From Lachnospiraceae bacterium (GTDB lineage: Bacteria > Bacillota > Clostridia > Lachnospirales > Lachnospiraceae): a stretch of 34,841 nucleotides of DNA. The notes under the pieces are model-generated. The model did no database searches and had not been told where the DNA came from. It worked only from the letters and a program-made list of their open reading frames with translations. Location: assembly GCA_030825115.1 (NCBI GenBank), contig JAPJQL010000036.1:1-34841 (forward strand), written 5' to 3'. Of this stretch, positions 22,628 to 29,894 are shown in pieces. Both the position numbers and the translations under genes were made by a program. Positions within the stretch are counted from its first letter, which is position 1; each line of letters opens with the position of its first letter.

Positions 22628-23716
22628 CTAGTAATCCAGGCTCTCCATATATTTCATATACTTCACAACCATCAGCGCGATCTTGAACGTGATCGCATCC
22701 TCAAATACGCGCAGGTCAAGCCCGGTGCTCTTCTGCAGCTTGTCCAGACGGTATACTAACGTATTCCGGTGGATGTAGAGCTGTCTGGAAGTCTCGGATA
22801 CGTTCAGGCTATTCTCAAAGAACTTATTGATCGTCGTCAGGGTCTCCTCGTCAAACTCGTCCGGGGACTTGCCGTCGAAGATCTCCTTGATAAACATCCG
22901 GCAAAGCGGAAGCGGAAGCTGATAGATCAGACGTCCGATCCCAAGGTTGGAATACGCCACCACATTCTTGCCGCTGTAGAAAATCTTGCCTACATCCAGC
23001 GCCATCTTCGCTTCCTTATAGGAACGGGACACTTCCTTGATCTCGCCCACGATCGTACCGTAGGATACATGGACCTTGGTCATCGCCTCCGTATTCAGCA
23101 TATCCAGGATCATATTGGCGGTCTTCTCCAGATCGTCGTAGGTCTCCGTCGGCTTCATCTCCTTCACCAGGATGATGTTCTTCTCATCCACTGCGGTGAT
23201 AAAATCCTTGGTCTTGGTCGCAAACAGGCTTCTGACAGTCTCAAGGGCATTGACGTCCTTCTCATGTTTGGTCTCGATCAGGAAAACGACCCGCTTTACA
23301 TTGGTCTCAATGTGAAGCTTCTTCGCGCGGTTGTAGATATCCACCAACAGCAGGTTGTCAAGCAGCAGGTTCTTGATAAAGTTGTCCTTATCAAAGCGCT
23401 CCTTGTAAGCCACCAGCAGATTCTGGATCTGGAAGGTAGCCAGCTTTCCTACCATATATACGTCCTCACTGCCGCCTCTCGCGAGCAGGATATACTCTAA
23501 CTGATGCTCGTCAAATACCTTAAAGAACTGGTATCCCTGAATCACCTGGCTGTCTGCCGGAGAATCCACAAATGCCAGGATGGAGCTCTCATATTCTTCT
23601 GCATCCGGAAAAGTCGATGCAAGTACCTTGCCTTCTGTATCACAGATGCAAAGGTCAATTCTGGTAATTCCCTTCAAGCCGTCAATCGTGGTCTGAAGAA
23701 TCTGATTTGAAATCAT
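22628..23716 (-). CDS. CdaR/PucR-type transcriptional regulator
   Basis: The 362-aa product has a C-terminal PucR-type helix-turn-helix (about residues 300-350: LNVSETSRQLYIHRNTLVYRLDKLQKSTGLDLR) and a central GGDEF-like CdaR domain. The N-terminal part (SNQILQTTIDGLKGITRIDLCICDTEGKVLAS) looks like a ligand-sensing PAS/sugar-diacid-recognition domain. Relatives sense sugar acids or other small metabolites. It is the first gene of the run leading into ftsEX, with AAGGAG before its ATG; that order is common in Lachnospiraceae-type genomes as I recall, though I cannot check this here. Its targets are unknown. The 144-nt gap upstream holds the terminator of the ATPase gene and perhaps a promoter overlapping its T run. 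Confidence 0.83.
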   Translation of the reverse strand: MISNQILQTTIDGLKGITRIDLCICDTEGKVLASTFPDAEEYESSILAFVDSPADSQVIQGYQFFKVFDEHQLEYILLARGGSEDVYMVGKLATFQIQNLLVAYKERFDKDNFIKNLLLDNLLLVDIYNRAKKLHIETNVKRVVFLIETKHEKDVNALETVRSLFATKTKDFITAVDEKNIILVKEMKPTETYDDLEKTANMILDMLNTEAMTKVHVSYGTIVGEIKEVSRSYKEAKMALDVGKIFYSGKNVVAYSNLGIGRLIYQLPLPLCRMFIKEIFDGKSPDEFDEETLTTINKFFENSLNVSETSRQLYIHRNTLVYRLDKLQKSTGLDLRVFEDAITFKIALMVVKYMKYMESLDY

Positions 23717-23780
23717 AGTACACGCTCCTTATTCCATATTTAAAAACACTACCCTTACTCTATATCTTAATGCAAAACAG

Positions 23781-23822
23781 AAAAAAAAGCAAGCGAGTAT
23801 CTCACTCGCCTGCTTCTTTTTT
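23781..23822 (-). terminator. Intrinsic terminator of the MsmK-type ATPase gene
   Basis: A 10-bp stem (GCAGGCGAGT with ACTCGCTTGC on the minus strand, one G-U) and a 5-nt loop are followed by eight T. It lies about 40 nt past the ATPase stop codon. The A-rich 5' flank makes it usable in both directions, but no gene converges from the left. Confidence 0.88.
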
Positions 23823-23860
23823 ACAAATTATCATAACAATTCAGAAGATTCAACCAATCA

Positions 23861-24973
23861 CTAGTTCACAACAACCTGCTCGGTCTCTTTGTCAAATACG
23901 TGAATCTTGGACAGGTCAAGAGCCAGCTTGATGGTGTCGCCAGGTCTTGCAGTCGTACGCGGATTCACACGTGCGGTACAGTTGGTATCCTCGATGTCGA
24001 AGTACAGGAATACTTCCGCACCCAACAGCTCGTATACACGGATCGTTGCGTCGATCACGCTGTTCGGTGAACCGGTCAGCCATGCTTCCTCATCGTGCAG
24101 ATCCTCCGGACGGATACCCAGGGTAACTGCCTTGCCGATGTAGCCCTTCTGATCCAGGACTTTAGCTTTCTCTGCCGGCATCGTGATGGTATGTCCGCCA
24201 AAGGTCAGGGTCACGTCGGAACCGTTCTTGCCTACGGTAGCGTCTACCAGGTTCATCTGCGGTGCGCCGATGAAACCTGCAACGAACTTGTTCTGTGGCT
24301 TGTCATATAAGTTCTGAGGAGAATCTACCTGCTGGATGATACCGTCTTTCATAACGACGATTCTGGTACCCAGGGTCATAGCCTCTGTCTGGTCATGGGT
24401 TACGTAGATGATGGTTGCCTGCAGTCTCTGATGCAGCTTGGAGATCTCGATACGCATCTGTCCTCTCAGCTTTGCATCCAGGTTGGACAGCGGCTCATCC
24501 ATCAGGAATACTTTCGGGTTACGAACGATTGCACGGCCCATGGCAACACGCTGTCTCTGACCACCGGACAGAGCCTTCGGCTTACGGTCTAACAGGTGGG
24601 ACAGGTCAAGGATTCTTGCTGCTTCCTGAACCAGCTTGTCGATTTCTTCCTTCGGGGTCTTTCTCAGCTTCAGACCAAATGCCATGTTATCATATACAGT
24701 CATATGAGGATACAGAGCGTAGTTCTGGAATACCATTGCGATATCTCTGTCCTTCGGCTCTACATCATTGACCAGTTTACCGTCGATATACAGTTCGCCG
24801 GAAGAGATATCCTCCAGACCTGCGATCATACGAAGGGTAGTGGACTTACCGCAGCCGGATGGTCCTACGAAGATGACGAACTCTTTGTCCGCGATTTCCA
24901 GGTTGAAGTCCTTAACTGCTACGAATCCGTTCGGATAAGCCTTTGTTACGTTCTTGAGTGATAAACTAGCCAT
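23861..24973 (-). CDS. Carbohydrate ABC transporter ATPase, MsmK/UgpC type
   Basis: The 370-aa product has an ABC domain with GPSGCGKSTTLRMIAGLE (Walker A), VFQNYALYPHMTVYDNMAFGL (Q-loop), LSGGQRQRVAMGRAI (signature), VFLMDEPLSNLDAKLR (Walker B) and TIIYVTHDQTEAMTL. A C-terminal OB/TOBE regulatory domain follows from about residue 240 (NKFVAGFIGAPQMNLVD, LGIRPEDLHDEE). These ATPases energise CUT1-family sugar importers. No permease or binding protein is encoded next to it, so it is probably a shared ATPase serving several sugar transporters, as shown for MsmK and MsmX. It has a very strong ribosome-binding site (AGGAGG) and codon use suggesting high expression. Confidence 0.92.
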   Translation of the reverse strand: MASLSLKNVTKAYPNGFVAVKDFNLEIADKEFVIFVGPSGCGKSTTLRMIAGLEDISSGELYIDGKLVNDVEPKDRDIAMVFQNYALYPHMTVYDNMAFGLKLRKTPKEEIDKLVQEAARILDLSHLLDRKPKALSGGQRQRVAMGRAIVRNPKVFLMDEPLSNLDAKLRGQMRIEISKLHQRLQATIIYVTHDQTEAMTLGTRIVVMKDGIIQQVDSPQNLYDKPQNKFVAGFIGAPQMNLVDATVGKNGSDVTLTFGGHTITMPAEKAKVLDQKGYIGKAVTLGIRPEDLHDEEAWLTGSPNSVIDATIRVYELLGAEVFLYFDIEDTNCTARVNPRTTARPGDTIKLALDLSKIHVFDKETEQVVVN

Positions 24974-25089
24974 TATAAATTCCTCCTGAAATTAAATACT
25001 TAATCTGTTGTTTCTGTCCCGTTCCCCACAAGCGGAACTCGTTTTTGTTACTGTAGTTATGATACAACATAAAAATTATTTTCGCCATA

Positions 25090-25102
25090 TGGGAATTTCC
25101 CA
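25090..25102. promoter_or_regulatory. Palindrome upstream of the MsmK-type ATPase gene, possible operator
   Basis: TGGGAATTTCCCA is a perfect inverted repeat (six bases each side of a central T), about 120 nt before the ATPase start codon, in an otherwise AT-rich leader. It does not fit the CcpA cre consensus. It may be an operator for an unidentified regulator, or chance. The rest of the 24974-25163 gap holds a small hairpin near 25025 and no convincing gene. Confidence 0.3.
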
Positions 25103-25163
25103 AATTCCATTTTTCCTTTTTGGCTAATCTGTATAACCGCTGTAAAAAGTGCTGTAAATTACA

Positions 25164-25189
25164 AAAGCAGGCATAAATCTGCCTGCTTT
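25164..25189 (-). terminator. Intrinsic terminator of the yitT operon
   Basis: A perfect 9-bp stem (AAAGCAGGC with GCCTGCTTT) around an 8-nt loop begins at the yitT stop codon itself. The closing A-U pairs give a short T run on the minus strand (CTTTTGTAATTT). It separates the thioesterase-to-yitT operon from the ATPase gene. Confidence 0.75.
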
Positions 25190-26034
25190 CACTGTTTAAA
25201 TTCGATAAATCCTTCGCCCAAAACCTCCCTGGCATCACTCACGATCACAAAAGCTTGTGAATCATGCCCAACAACAAGGGCTTTTAATTGTACAATTTCT
25301 TTCTTTGAGACAACACAAAACAGCACATCCTTGCGTGAGCCCGAATACATACCGCGCGCATCCAGCGAAGTCACGCCGCGGTCCATGATCTCGATGATGT
25401 CCTTTGCAATCTCCTCCGTCTTCTCCGAGATGATAAACGCCACCTTGGAAAATTTCAGCCCTTCGATGATCCCGTCGGAGACCTTTGCCACCGCAAAAAT
25501 CGCGATCAGCGCATACAGCGCATAGGTCACGCCGAAGATGGACGCGCCCACCACCACGATGATGGCGTCCAGCACCTGCATGAGCTGGGCAATCGAATAA
25601 TGAGGCAGCGCGCGCTGGATCAGGGCAGCCAGCATATCCGTCCCGCCCGTGGTCGCCTGGCTGACGAACACCAGACCGGCGCCCACACCGCTGATCAGCC
25701 CGCCAAACAGCGCCGTCAAAAACAGATCGTCCATCAAAAACGCCATCTCCGGGATCACATACAGGGAAAAGGACAATGCCACCGTCGCCACCAGCGTCCG
25801 TTTGATAAAACTCCATCCCTTCAAATAGATGGATGCAATAAACAGCGGGATGTTGAGCACCGTATTGGTCACCCACAGAGCAATCCCGAACTGGTCTTTT
25901 AAGATGATGGCAATGCCGGACACCCCTCCCGTCACCAGGCCCACCGGATCATAGATGTTTTTGATCGAAAATCCCATGATAAATGCCCCGAGGATGATAA
26001 GCACGTAATCCCGTACCGTCTTATTTATCTTCAT
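25189..26034 (-). CDS. YitT family membrane protein (DUF161 plus DUF2179)
   Basis: The 281-aa product begins MKINKTVRDYVLIILGAFIMGFSIKNIYDPVGLVTGGVSGIA, typical of YitT proteins: about five or six membrane helices to residue 195 with the repeated GG(V/T)SG and ATTGGTDMLA motifs. A cytoplasmic C-terminal DUF2179 domain follows (KVAFIISEKTEEIAKDIIEIMDRGVTSLDARGMYSGSRKDVLFCVVSKKE). The biochemical role is not established; proposed roles include transport of small anions or metabolites. AAGGAG lies 11 nt before its ATG, and it follows the methyltransferase by 35 nt, so it is the last gene of the operon. Confidence 0.9.
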   Translation of the reverse strand: MKINKTVRDYVLIILGAFIMGFSIKNIYDPVGLVTGGVSGIAIILKDQFGIALWVTNTVLNIPLFIASIYLKGWSFIKRTLVATVALSFSLYVIPEMAFLMDDLFLTALFGGLISGVGAGLVFVSQATTGGTDMLAALIQRALPHYSIAQLMQVLDAIIVVVGASIFGVTYALYALIAIFAVAKVSDGIIEGLKFSKVAFIISEKTEEIAKDIIEIMDRGVTSLDARGMYSGSRKDVLFCVVSKKEIVQLKALVVGHDSQAFVIVSDAREVLGEGFIEFKQ

Positions 26035-26069
26035 GTCAGCAGTTTCTCCTTAATCATAAAAGATTCCGG

Positions 26070-26654
26070 TCAGGAAATCTTCTTTGCCAGCACATTCAGC
26101 CAGCTGGTGTCGGAATCCCGGCGCACGTCCTCGGTGATCCAGGTCTTTATGACCTCAAACCTGCCCTCTTCCTTCAGGATCCGGCGCAGGCGCTCATCCG
26201 TGTAATCGCAGAAATACCGCTCTCCCCGGAACCCTTCAAAATCCCCCTCCTTGACGGAGAGGTACAGGATGCCGCCCTGATGCAGGGCATCTGCTATCCG
26301 GTCAAGGATCGCAGGAAGCTCCTTTTCCGGCACATGGACCAGCGCACCGCATCCCCAGATGCCATCAAACACGTCATCAAATTCCATCTCTTCATAAGTC
26401 ATCTGAAGCACTTCGAGACCGGTATGTATCTCTGCGAGCTTGCACATCTCCCCGGAAGCGTCGATCGGCGTCACATCATAGCCCAGCTCATAAAAAGCAA
26501 GGCTGTCCCTGCCGGAACCGCAGCCCATGTCGAGGATCGTATCCCCTTCTTCCAGCTGCTGTAAAAACTCCTGGCGGATCTGGCTCATATCCTGGTCTAC
26601 TGTGTCTTCGAAAATTTTTGATGCGTATTTATTGTAATACTCTATGGCGTCCAA
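26070..26654 (-). CDS. Class I SAM-dependent methyltransferase
   Basis: The 194-aa product has the class I methyltransferase fold: motif I DTILDMGCGSGRDS (about residues 38-51), motif II acidic residue in DVTPIDASGEM, motif III region WGCGALVHVP, and ALHQGGILYLSVKEG. It resembles small-molecule methyltransferases of the TehB-like group, but the substrate cannot be stated. The start is best placed at TTG 26654: AGGAGG (26666-26661) lies exactly 6 nt upstream and overlaps the stop of the cvfB gene. The ATG at 26678 would lie within that gene, before the ribosome-binding site. The product is cytoplasmic. Confidence 0.85.
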   Translation of the reverse strand: MDAIEYYNKYASKIFEDTVDQDMSQIRQEFLQQLEEGDTILDMGCGSGRDSLAFYELGYDVTPIDASGEMCKLAEIHTGLEVLQMTYEEMEFDDVFDGIWGCGALVHVPEKELPAILDRIADALHQGGILYLSVKEGDFEGFRGERYFCDYTDERLRRILKEEGRFEVIKTWITEDVRRDSDTSWLNVLAKKIS

Positions 26655-26664
26655 AACTGTCCTC

Positions 26665-27498
26665 CTATACTCGTTCAATGGTTTTTTCCGTGATCCGGAT
26701 CCTGCCCTCTTTTAACAATCTTCCTACCGCGCGCTTGAATGCGTTCTTGCTCATGTCAAATTCCCGTTTGATGGTCTCCGGGTTTGCCTTGTCATTAAAC
26801 GGCAGCACGCCGTCAAACTCATCGATGACCTTCATCACCAGCTCCGCATCCGTGTCCATCTGCACATATGCTTTTTCCCTCGGACTCAGATCCAGCTTGC
26901 CGTCATCCCTTACCTTGACCACCCGCGCCTCCACGGTATCTCCCTCATGGAACTTCCCGTACAGCTCTTTTTTCGGGATCAGGCCATAATAGCGGTTGTC
27001 TACCGCCACAAAGGCTCCCAGGTTTTCATTGATCTCATAGATGGTGCCGGTGACCCGGTCATCCTTCTTGTACGGGGATTCGCTGCTCATGTAGGAATAC
27101 ACGTTCATCGTCGCGGCAAGTCGTTTGCTCTTGTCGATATACAGCGCCACCAGGCAGTTTTCTCCCACCCGTACCTTGTGATTCTGCTCCTTAAACGGAA
27201 GCAGCAGATCTTTTTCCAGGCCCATGTCCAAAAATGCGCCGATCTTTGCCACATCCTTCACGGGAAGCATGGCAACCTCGCCGACCTGCAGCTTCGGCGT
27301 CCCCGTGGTGGCGATCAGACGGTCCTCGGAATCCTTATAGATGAATACCGTGATCGGATCGCCTGCTTTTATCCCTTCGGGAACCTGCTTTTTCGGCAGC
27401 AGAACGGAATGGTCTCCGTCTCCATGCTCTCCCAGGTATACTCCGAAATCCTTAATGCGCTGAACCTCAAGTGTCTGAATCTTTCCTAATTCTATCAT
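26665..27498 (-). CDS. cvfB: CvfB-type S1-domain RNA-binding protein
   Basis: The 277-aa product begins MIELGKIQTLEVQRIKDFGVYLG, with successive S1-like OB folds (about residues 1-60, 65-130 and 145-215: GAFLDMGLEKDLLLPFKEQ; VTGTIYEINENLGAFVAVDNRYYGLIPKKEL). A C-terminal winged-helix segment follows (LPFNDKANPETIKREFDMSKNAFKRAVGRLLKEGRI). This is the full CvfB layout of Staphylococcus aureus (about 300 aa, RNA-binding, affects virulence regulation) and of Bacillus YitL. It should act on RNA in the cytoplasm. The ATG at 27498 is favoured by homology of the N-terminus; the in-frame ATG at 27528 adds non-conserved residues. It lies 38 nt after the thioesterase gene, in one operon with it. Confidence 0.87.
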   Translation of the reverse strand: MIELGKIQTLEVQRIKDFGVYLGEHGDGDHSVLLPKKQVPEGIKAGDPITVFIYKDSEDRLIATTGTPKLQVGEVAMLPVKDVAKIGAFLDMGLEKDLLLPFKEQNHKVRVGENCLVALYIDKSKRLAATMNVYSYMSSESPYKKDDRVTGTIYEINENLGAFVAVDNRYYGLIPKKELYGKFHEGDTVEARVVKVRDDGKLDLSPREKAYVQMDTDAELVMKVIDEFDGVLPFNDKANPETIKREFDMSKNAFKRAVGRLLKEGRIRITEKTIERV

Positions 27499-27536
27499 GT
27501 TGTTCTCTCTTTCTGGTCGTTCCTCCACGACCGTTA

Positions 27537-28250
27537 TTAACAGGTATGCAGCCAGATGACCGCATACGGGGTTCCTTCTTCATCGCAGAGCGCAACCGTA
27601 TACTCGCTGCCCTGCCTGCTGATCCTCGGGTAGATCGTATCTCCCAGGACCGCCGCCTTCTTATATTCTGCCCGGAGTTCCCGGATTTTAACATCTTCTG
27701 TCAGGGCTTCTCTTGCAATCTCCACATACATGGCATTATTGACATGGTGGTTGGTGTCGATGTGGTGCACAGCCACGGCGATCGGCGCTCCTGCCTCATA
27801 CGCATCGGGAAGTGCGATCCTTCTCGGCGCATACTCCATATCCAGCCTCTTCTCTTCCCCTGTCCCGTAACCGCGGATGTCATGCTCCTGCACCTTGACC
27901 GGACGGCCTGCCGCCGTATCGAAGAAAAACCAGATGGAATTGGCCTTCACCAGATAGTTGCCTTCCCGGTCCTGTATGGTAAAATTACGGTAACCGTACA
28001 TCCCCTTAAAATCATAGGGCCAGGTACTGATGACGATCTCCTCGCCAAACCGGGGTCTGCGCTCGATCACAATCTGCCAGGAGGACAGCCACCAGGCCCG
28101 GCTGCACCGTTCCAGATAGTCGAGACCAAGGTTTAAGTCTTCCGACTGAAATGTGGAACAGTCCTGAAGGTAATTGATAATCCCGGTCAGCGTCAGCTCC
28201 TGGTTCACATCCACTTCGCTGTAACGTACCCGGCTCTCAAATGAATACAT
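27537..28250 (-). CDS. Acyl-ACP thioesterase (FatA/TE14 family)
   Basis: The 237-aa product is a double hotdog thioesterase. The first hotdog begins MYSFESRVRYSEVDVNQELTLTGIINYLQDCSTFQSEDLNLG. The second carries the active-site region HHIDTNHHVNNAMYVEIAREAL, with the conserved Asn and His of plant and bacterial FatA enzymes (DxNxHVNN). It hydrolyses acyl-ACP to release free fatty acids in the cytoplasm and may set membrane or excreted fatty-acid chain length. I use the ATG at 28250 with AAGGAAA 8 nt upstream; the in-frame ATG at 28373 would extend over the promoter. It is the first gene of the operon. Length matches bacterial TE14 members (about 240 aa). Confidence 0.88.
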   Translation of the reverse strand: MYSFESRVRYSEVDVNQELTLTGIINYLQDCSTFQSEDLNLGLDYLERCSRAWWLSSWQIVIERRPRFGEEIVISTWPYDFKGMYGYRNFTIQDREGNYLVKANSIWFFFDTAAGRPVKVQEHDIRGYGTGEEKRLDMEYAPRRIALPDAYEAGAPIAVAVHHIDTNHHVNNAMYVEIAREALTEDVKIRELRAEYKKAAVLGDTIYPRISRQGSEYTVALCDEEGTPYAVIWLHTC

Positions 28251-28286
28251 CCTGAATTTCCTTCTTTCCCAAACAAAATTATGTCT

Positions 28287-28315
28287 ATTATAATGTATTT
28301 GCGGCAACTTGTCTA
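28287..28315 (-). promoter_or_regulatory. Promoter of the thioesterase-cvfB-methyltransferase-yitT operon
   Basis: On the minus strand TAGACA (28315-28310), a 17-nt spacer and TATAAT (28292-28287) form a near-consensus sigma-A promoter. It starts transcription about 30 nt before the thioesterase ATG at 28250. It also argues against the upstream ATG at 28373, which would lie before the promoter. Confidence 0.75.
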
Positions 28316-28360
28316 GGGAATCACTGTAAAAACAGCGCGAAATCCCCCAACTTACAAGAA

Positions 28361-28391
28361 GACCGGAATCCACATGCCGGATTCCAGTCTC
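28361..28391 (-). terminator. Intrinsic terminator of the kduI-yhcH operon
   Basis: On the minus strand GACTGGAATCC pairs with GGATTCCGGTC over 11 bp (one G-U) around a 7-nt loop, about 18 nt past the yhcH stop. The T tract is weak (TTCTTGT), so termination may be incomplete, with some transcription reaching the thioesterase operon. Confidence 0.65.
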
Positions 28392-28408
28392 CTTCTGGTC
28401 GAATCGCT

Positions 28409-28873
28409 TTATTTCTCGTTGATCTTTACAACGATTTTCTTAACTTCACATGGCTCGCCGTTCATCGCTTTTGGCTTATGGCCGTCCCACGGATTGAAGA
28501 TCATAAAGTCGCCTGCATTTGCAACTACCTTCAGTCCCGGGTTGCTGTTGTCAAACAGAACTGCGTCCTTGTCCGGGTTATACGGCACCGTCACCGTCAG
28601 CGCGTCTACCGGGGCATAGGTCAGAGTCTCCGTCCCGGAAACCACATACTGGATATCCGTGTACTGCTCATGAGCCTCGTACTTTGCCTCCTCCCACGGA
28701 AGAGTGGTATAAGACATCACGTTGGCGTACACATCCGTGCCGTCAATCTCGTATTTGCCGTTCTCAAGCGCTGCCAGATCATTGTTCTGCAGCCACTCGA
28801 TCGCCTTTGCATAGCGGTCCCCGATGCCCAGGTTCTTGTAAAAATCCAGATTCTTTGCCTGATCAAATATCAT
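28409..28873 (-). CDS. YhcH/YjgK/YiaL family protein (DUF386, cupin-like)
   Basis: The 154-aa product matches the YhcH/YiaL/EbgC family. It has MIFDQAKNLDFYKNLG at the N-terminus, KYEIDGTDVYANVMSYTT, the metal-site stretch YEAHEQYTDIQYVVSGTETL (Glu and His ligands) and FMIFNPWDGHKPKAMNGEPCEVKKIVVKI at the end. Members are jelly-roll proteins linked to sugar-acid and sialic-acid catabolism, some acting as sugar mutarotases or isomerases; the exact reaction is not settled. It follows kduI by 30 nt on the same strand, so a role in uronate or ketosugar-acid breakdown is likely. Full length for the family (about 150 aa). Confidence 0.87.
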   Translation of the reverse strand: MIFDQAKNLDFYKNLGIGDRYAKAIEWLQNNDLAALENGKYEIDGTDVYANVMSYTTLPWEEAKYEAHEQYTDIQYVVSGTETLTYAPVDALTVTVPYNPDKDAVLFDNSNPGLKVVANAGDFMIFNPWDGHKPKAMNGEPCEVKKIVVKINEK

Positions 28874-28903
28874 ATGCCTGTCCTCCTTTAAAATGTTCCC
28901 TGA

Positions 28904-29746
28904 CTATCTCAGCTCGGTAGTCGGGATGGTATCCATATCGTCGAATGCCTGGTTCTCGCCGCCCATCGCCCAGATGAAGGTATAGTTGCTGGTACCTGCT
29001 CCGGAATGGATGCTCCAGGACGGGCTGATCACTGCCTGCTCGTTCTGCATTACGATATGTCTTGTCTCATTGCCCTCGCCCATCATATGGAATACCACAT
29101 TGTTCTCCGGAATCTCGAAGTACATGTACACTTCCATACGTCTCTCGTGGGTATGTGCCGGCATGGTGTTCCATACGCTGCCCGGATCCAGGACGGTCAT
29201 GCCCATGGAAAGCTGGCAGGTCTCCAGGACGTCCGGATGGATGAACTGGTTGATGACACGCTTGTTGGATGTCTCCATCGCGCCAAGCGGCTTCTTGGCA
29301 GCATCTGCAATCGAGATAAAGGTGGTCTTGCAGGCTTTGTGGGCCGGTGCGCTCACCATATAGAATTTTGCCGGGTTTGCCGCATCGTCGCTTGCAAACG
29401 TAACTTCTTTGGTTCCCTTGGTGATGTACAGGCAGTCTTTGTATCCCAGCTTAAAGGTCTCGCCGTCAGCCACGATCGTGCCTGCGCCGCCGATATTGAA
29501 GATACCAATCTCTCTTCTCTCCAGGAAATACTGAGTGCCGAAATTTTTCCATACGTCGATGCCTTTATCGATAGAAACCGTCTCGGTCGTAGGCATACAG
29601 CCCAGGGTTACCATACGGTCAACATGGGAATAAACCGCCACAACCTCATTAGCCACATACAGGTTCTCAATCAGAAACTCCTTGCGGGTCTCCTCGGTTG
29701 TATAACGTTTAAAGTCTCTCTGATTTGCAGAATAGCGAATATCCAT
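28904..29746 (-). CDS. kduI: 5-dehydro-4-deoxy-D-glucuronate isomerase KduI
   Basis: The 280-aa product is a full-length KduI. It begins MDIRYSANQRDFKRYTTEETRKEFLIENLY and has the zinc-binding region MPAHTHERRMEVYMYFEIPEN and PSWSIHSGAGTSNYTFIWAMGGEN near the C-terminus. KduI interconverts 5-keto-4-deoxyuronate and 2,5-diketo-3-deoxygluconate, a step in the breakdown of pectin and of glycosaminoglycan-derived unsaturated uronates. It is a cytoplasmic cupin. Here it heads a two-gene operon with yhcH, has a clear promoter and GGAGG 9 nt before the ATG. KduD, KdgK and KdgA are not in this window. Confidence 0.93.
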   Translation of the reverse strand: MDIRYSANQRDFKRYTTEETRKEFLIENLYVANEVVAVYSHVDRMVTLGCMPTTETVSIDKGIDVWKNFGTQYFLERREIGIFNIGGAGTIVADGETFKLGYKDCLYITKGTKEVTFASDDAANPAKFYMVSAPAHKACKTTFISIADAAKKPLGAMETSNKRVINQFIHPDVLETCQLSMGMTVLDPGSVWNTMPAHTHERRMEVYMYFEIPENNVVFHMMGEGNETRHIVMQNEQAVISPSWSIHSGAGTSNYTFIWAMGGENQAFDDMDTIPTTELR

Positions 29747-29808
29747 TGTTCTTGTCCTCCATAACTGATTTTTCCCCCGGCAAGCGAAACTCGTCCGGTA
29801 CTACTATC

Positions 29809-29836
29809 ATTATAGAAGATTTCCCAGATTATGCAA
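29809..29836 (-). promoter_or_regulatory. Promoter of kduI-yhcH
   Basis: On the minus strand TTGCAT (29836-29831), a 16-nt spacer and a perfect TATAAT (29814-29809) lie about 60 nt before the kduI ATG. The leader contains the sequence CCGGACGAG, but I see no certain operator. Confidence 0.65.
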
Positions 29837-29894
29837 TAGAACAAATTTCACAAAAACTATACTATTTTGCTCTTTTTTCCTTTTTTTGTCCCGT

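Noticed and set aside
24966..25238. A 90-residue minus-strand frame covering the leader of the MsmK-type ATPase gene
   Set aside because: It runs through the yitT terminator, the palindrome and the ATPase ribosome-binding site, so it is not a gene.
25262..25876. A 204-residue minus-strand frame inside yitT
   Set aside because: It is an alternative frame within the yitT coding region, of low-complexity Gly, Arg and Asp composition; the YitT frame is clearly the real one.
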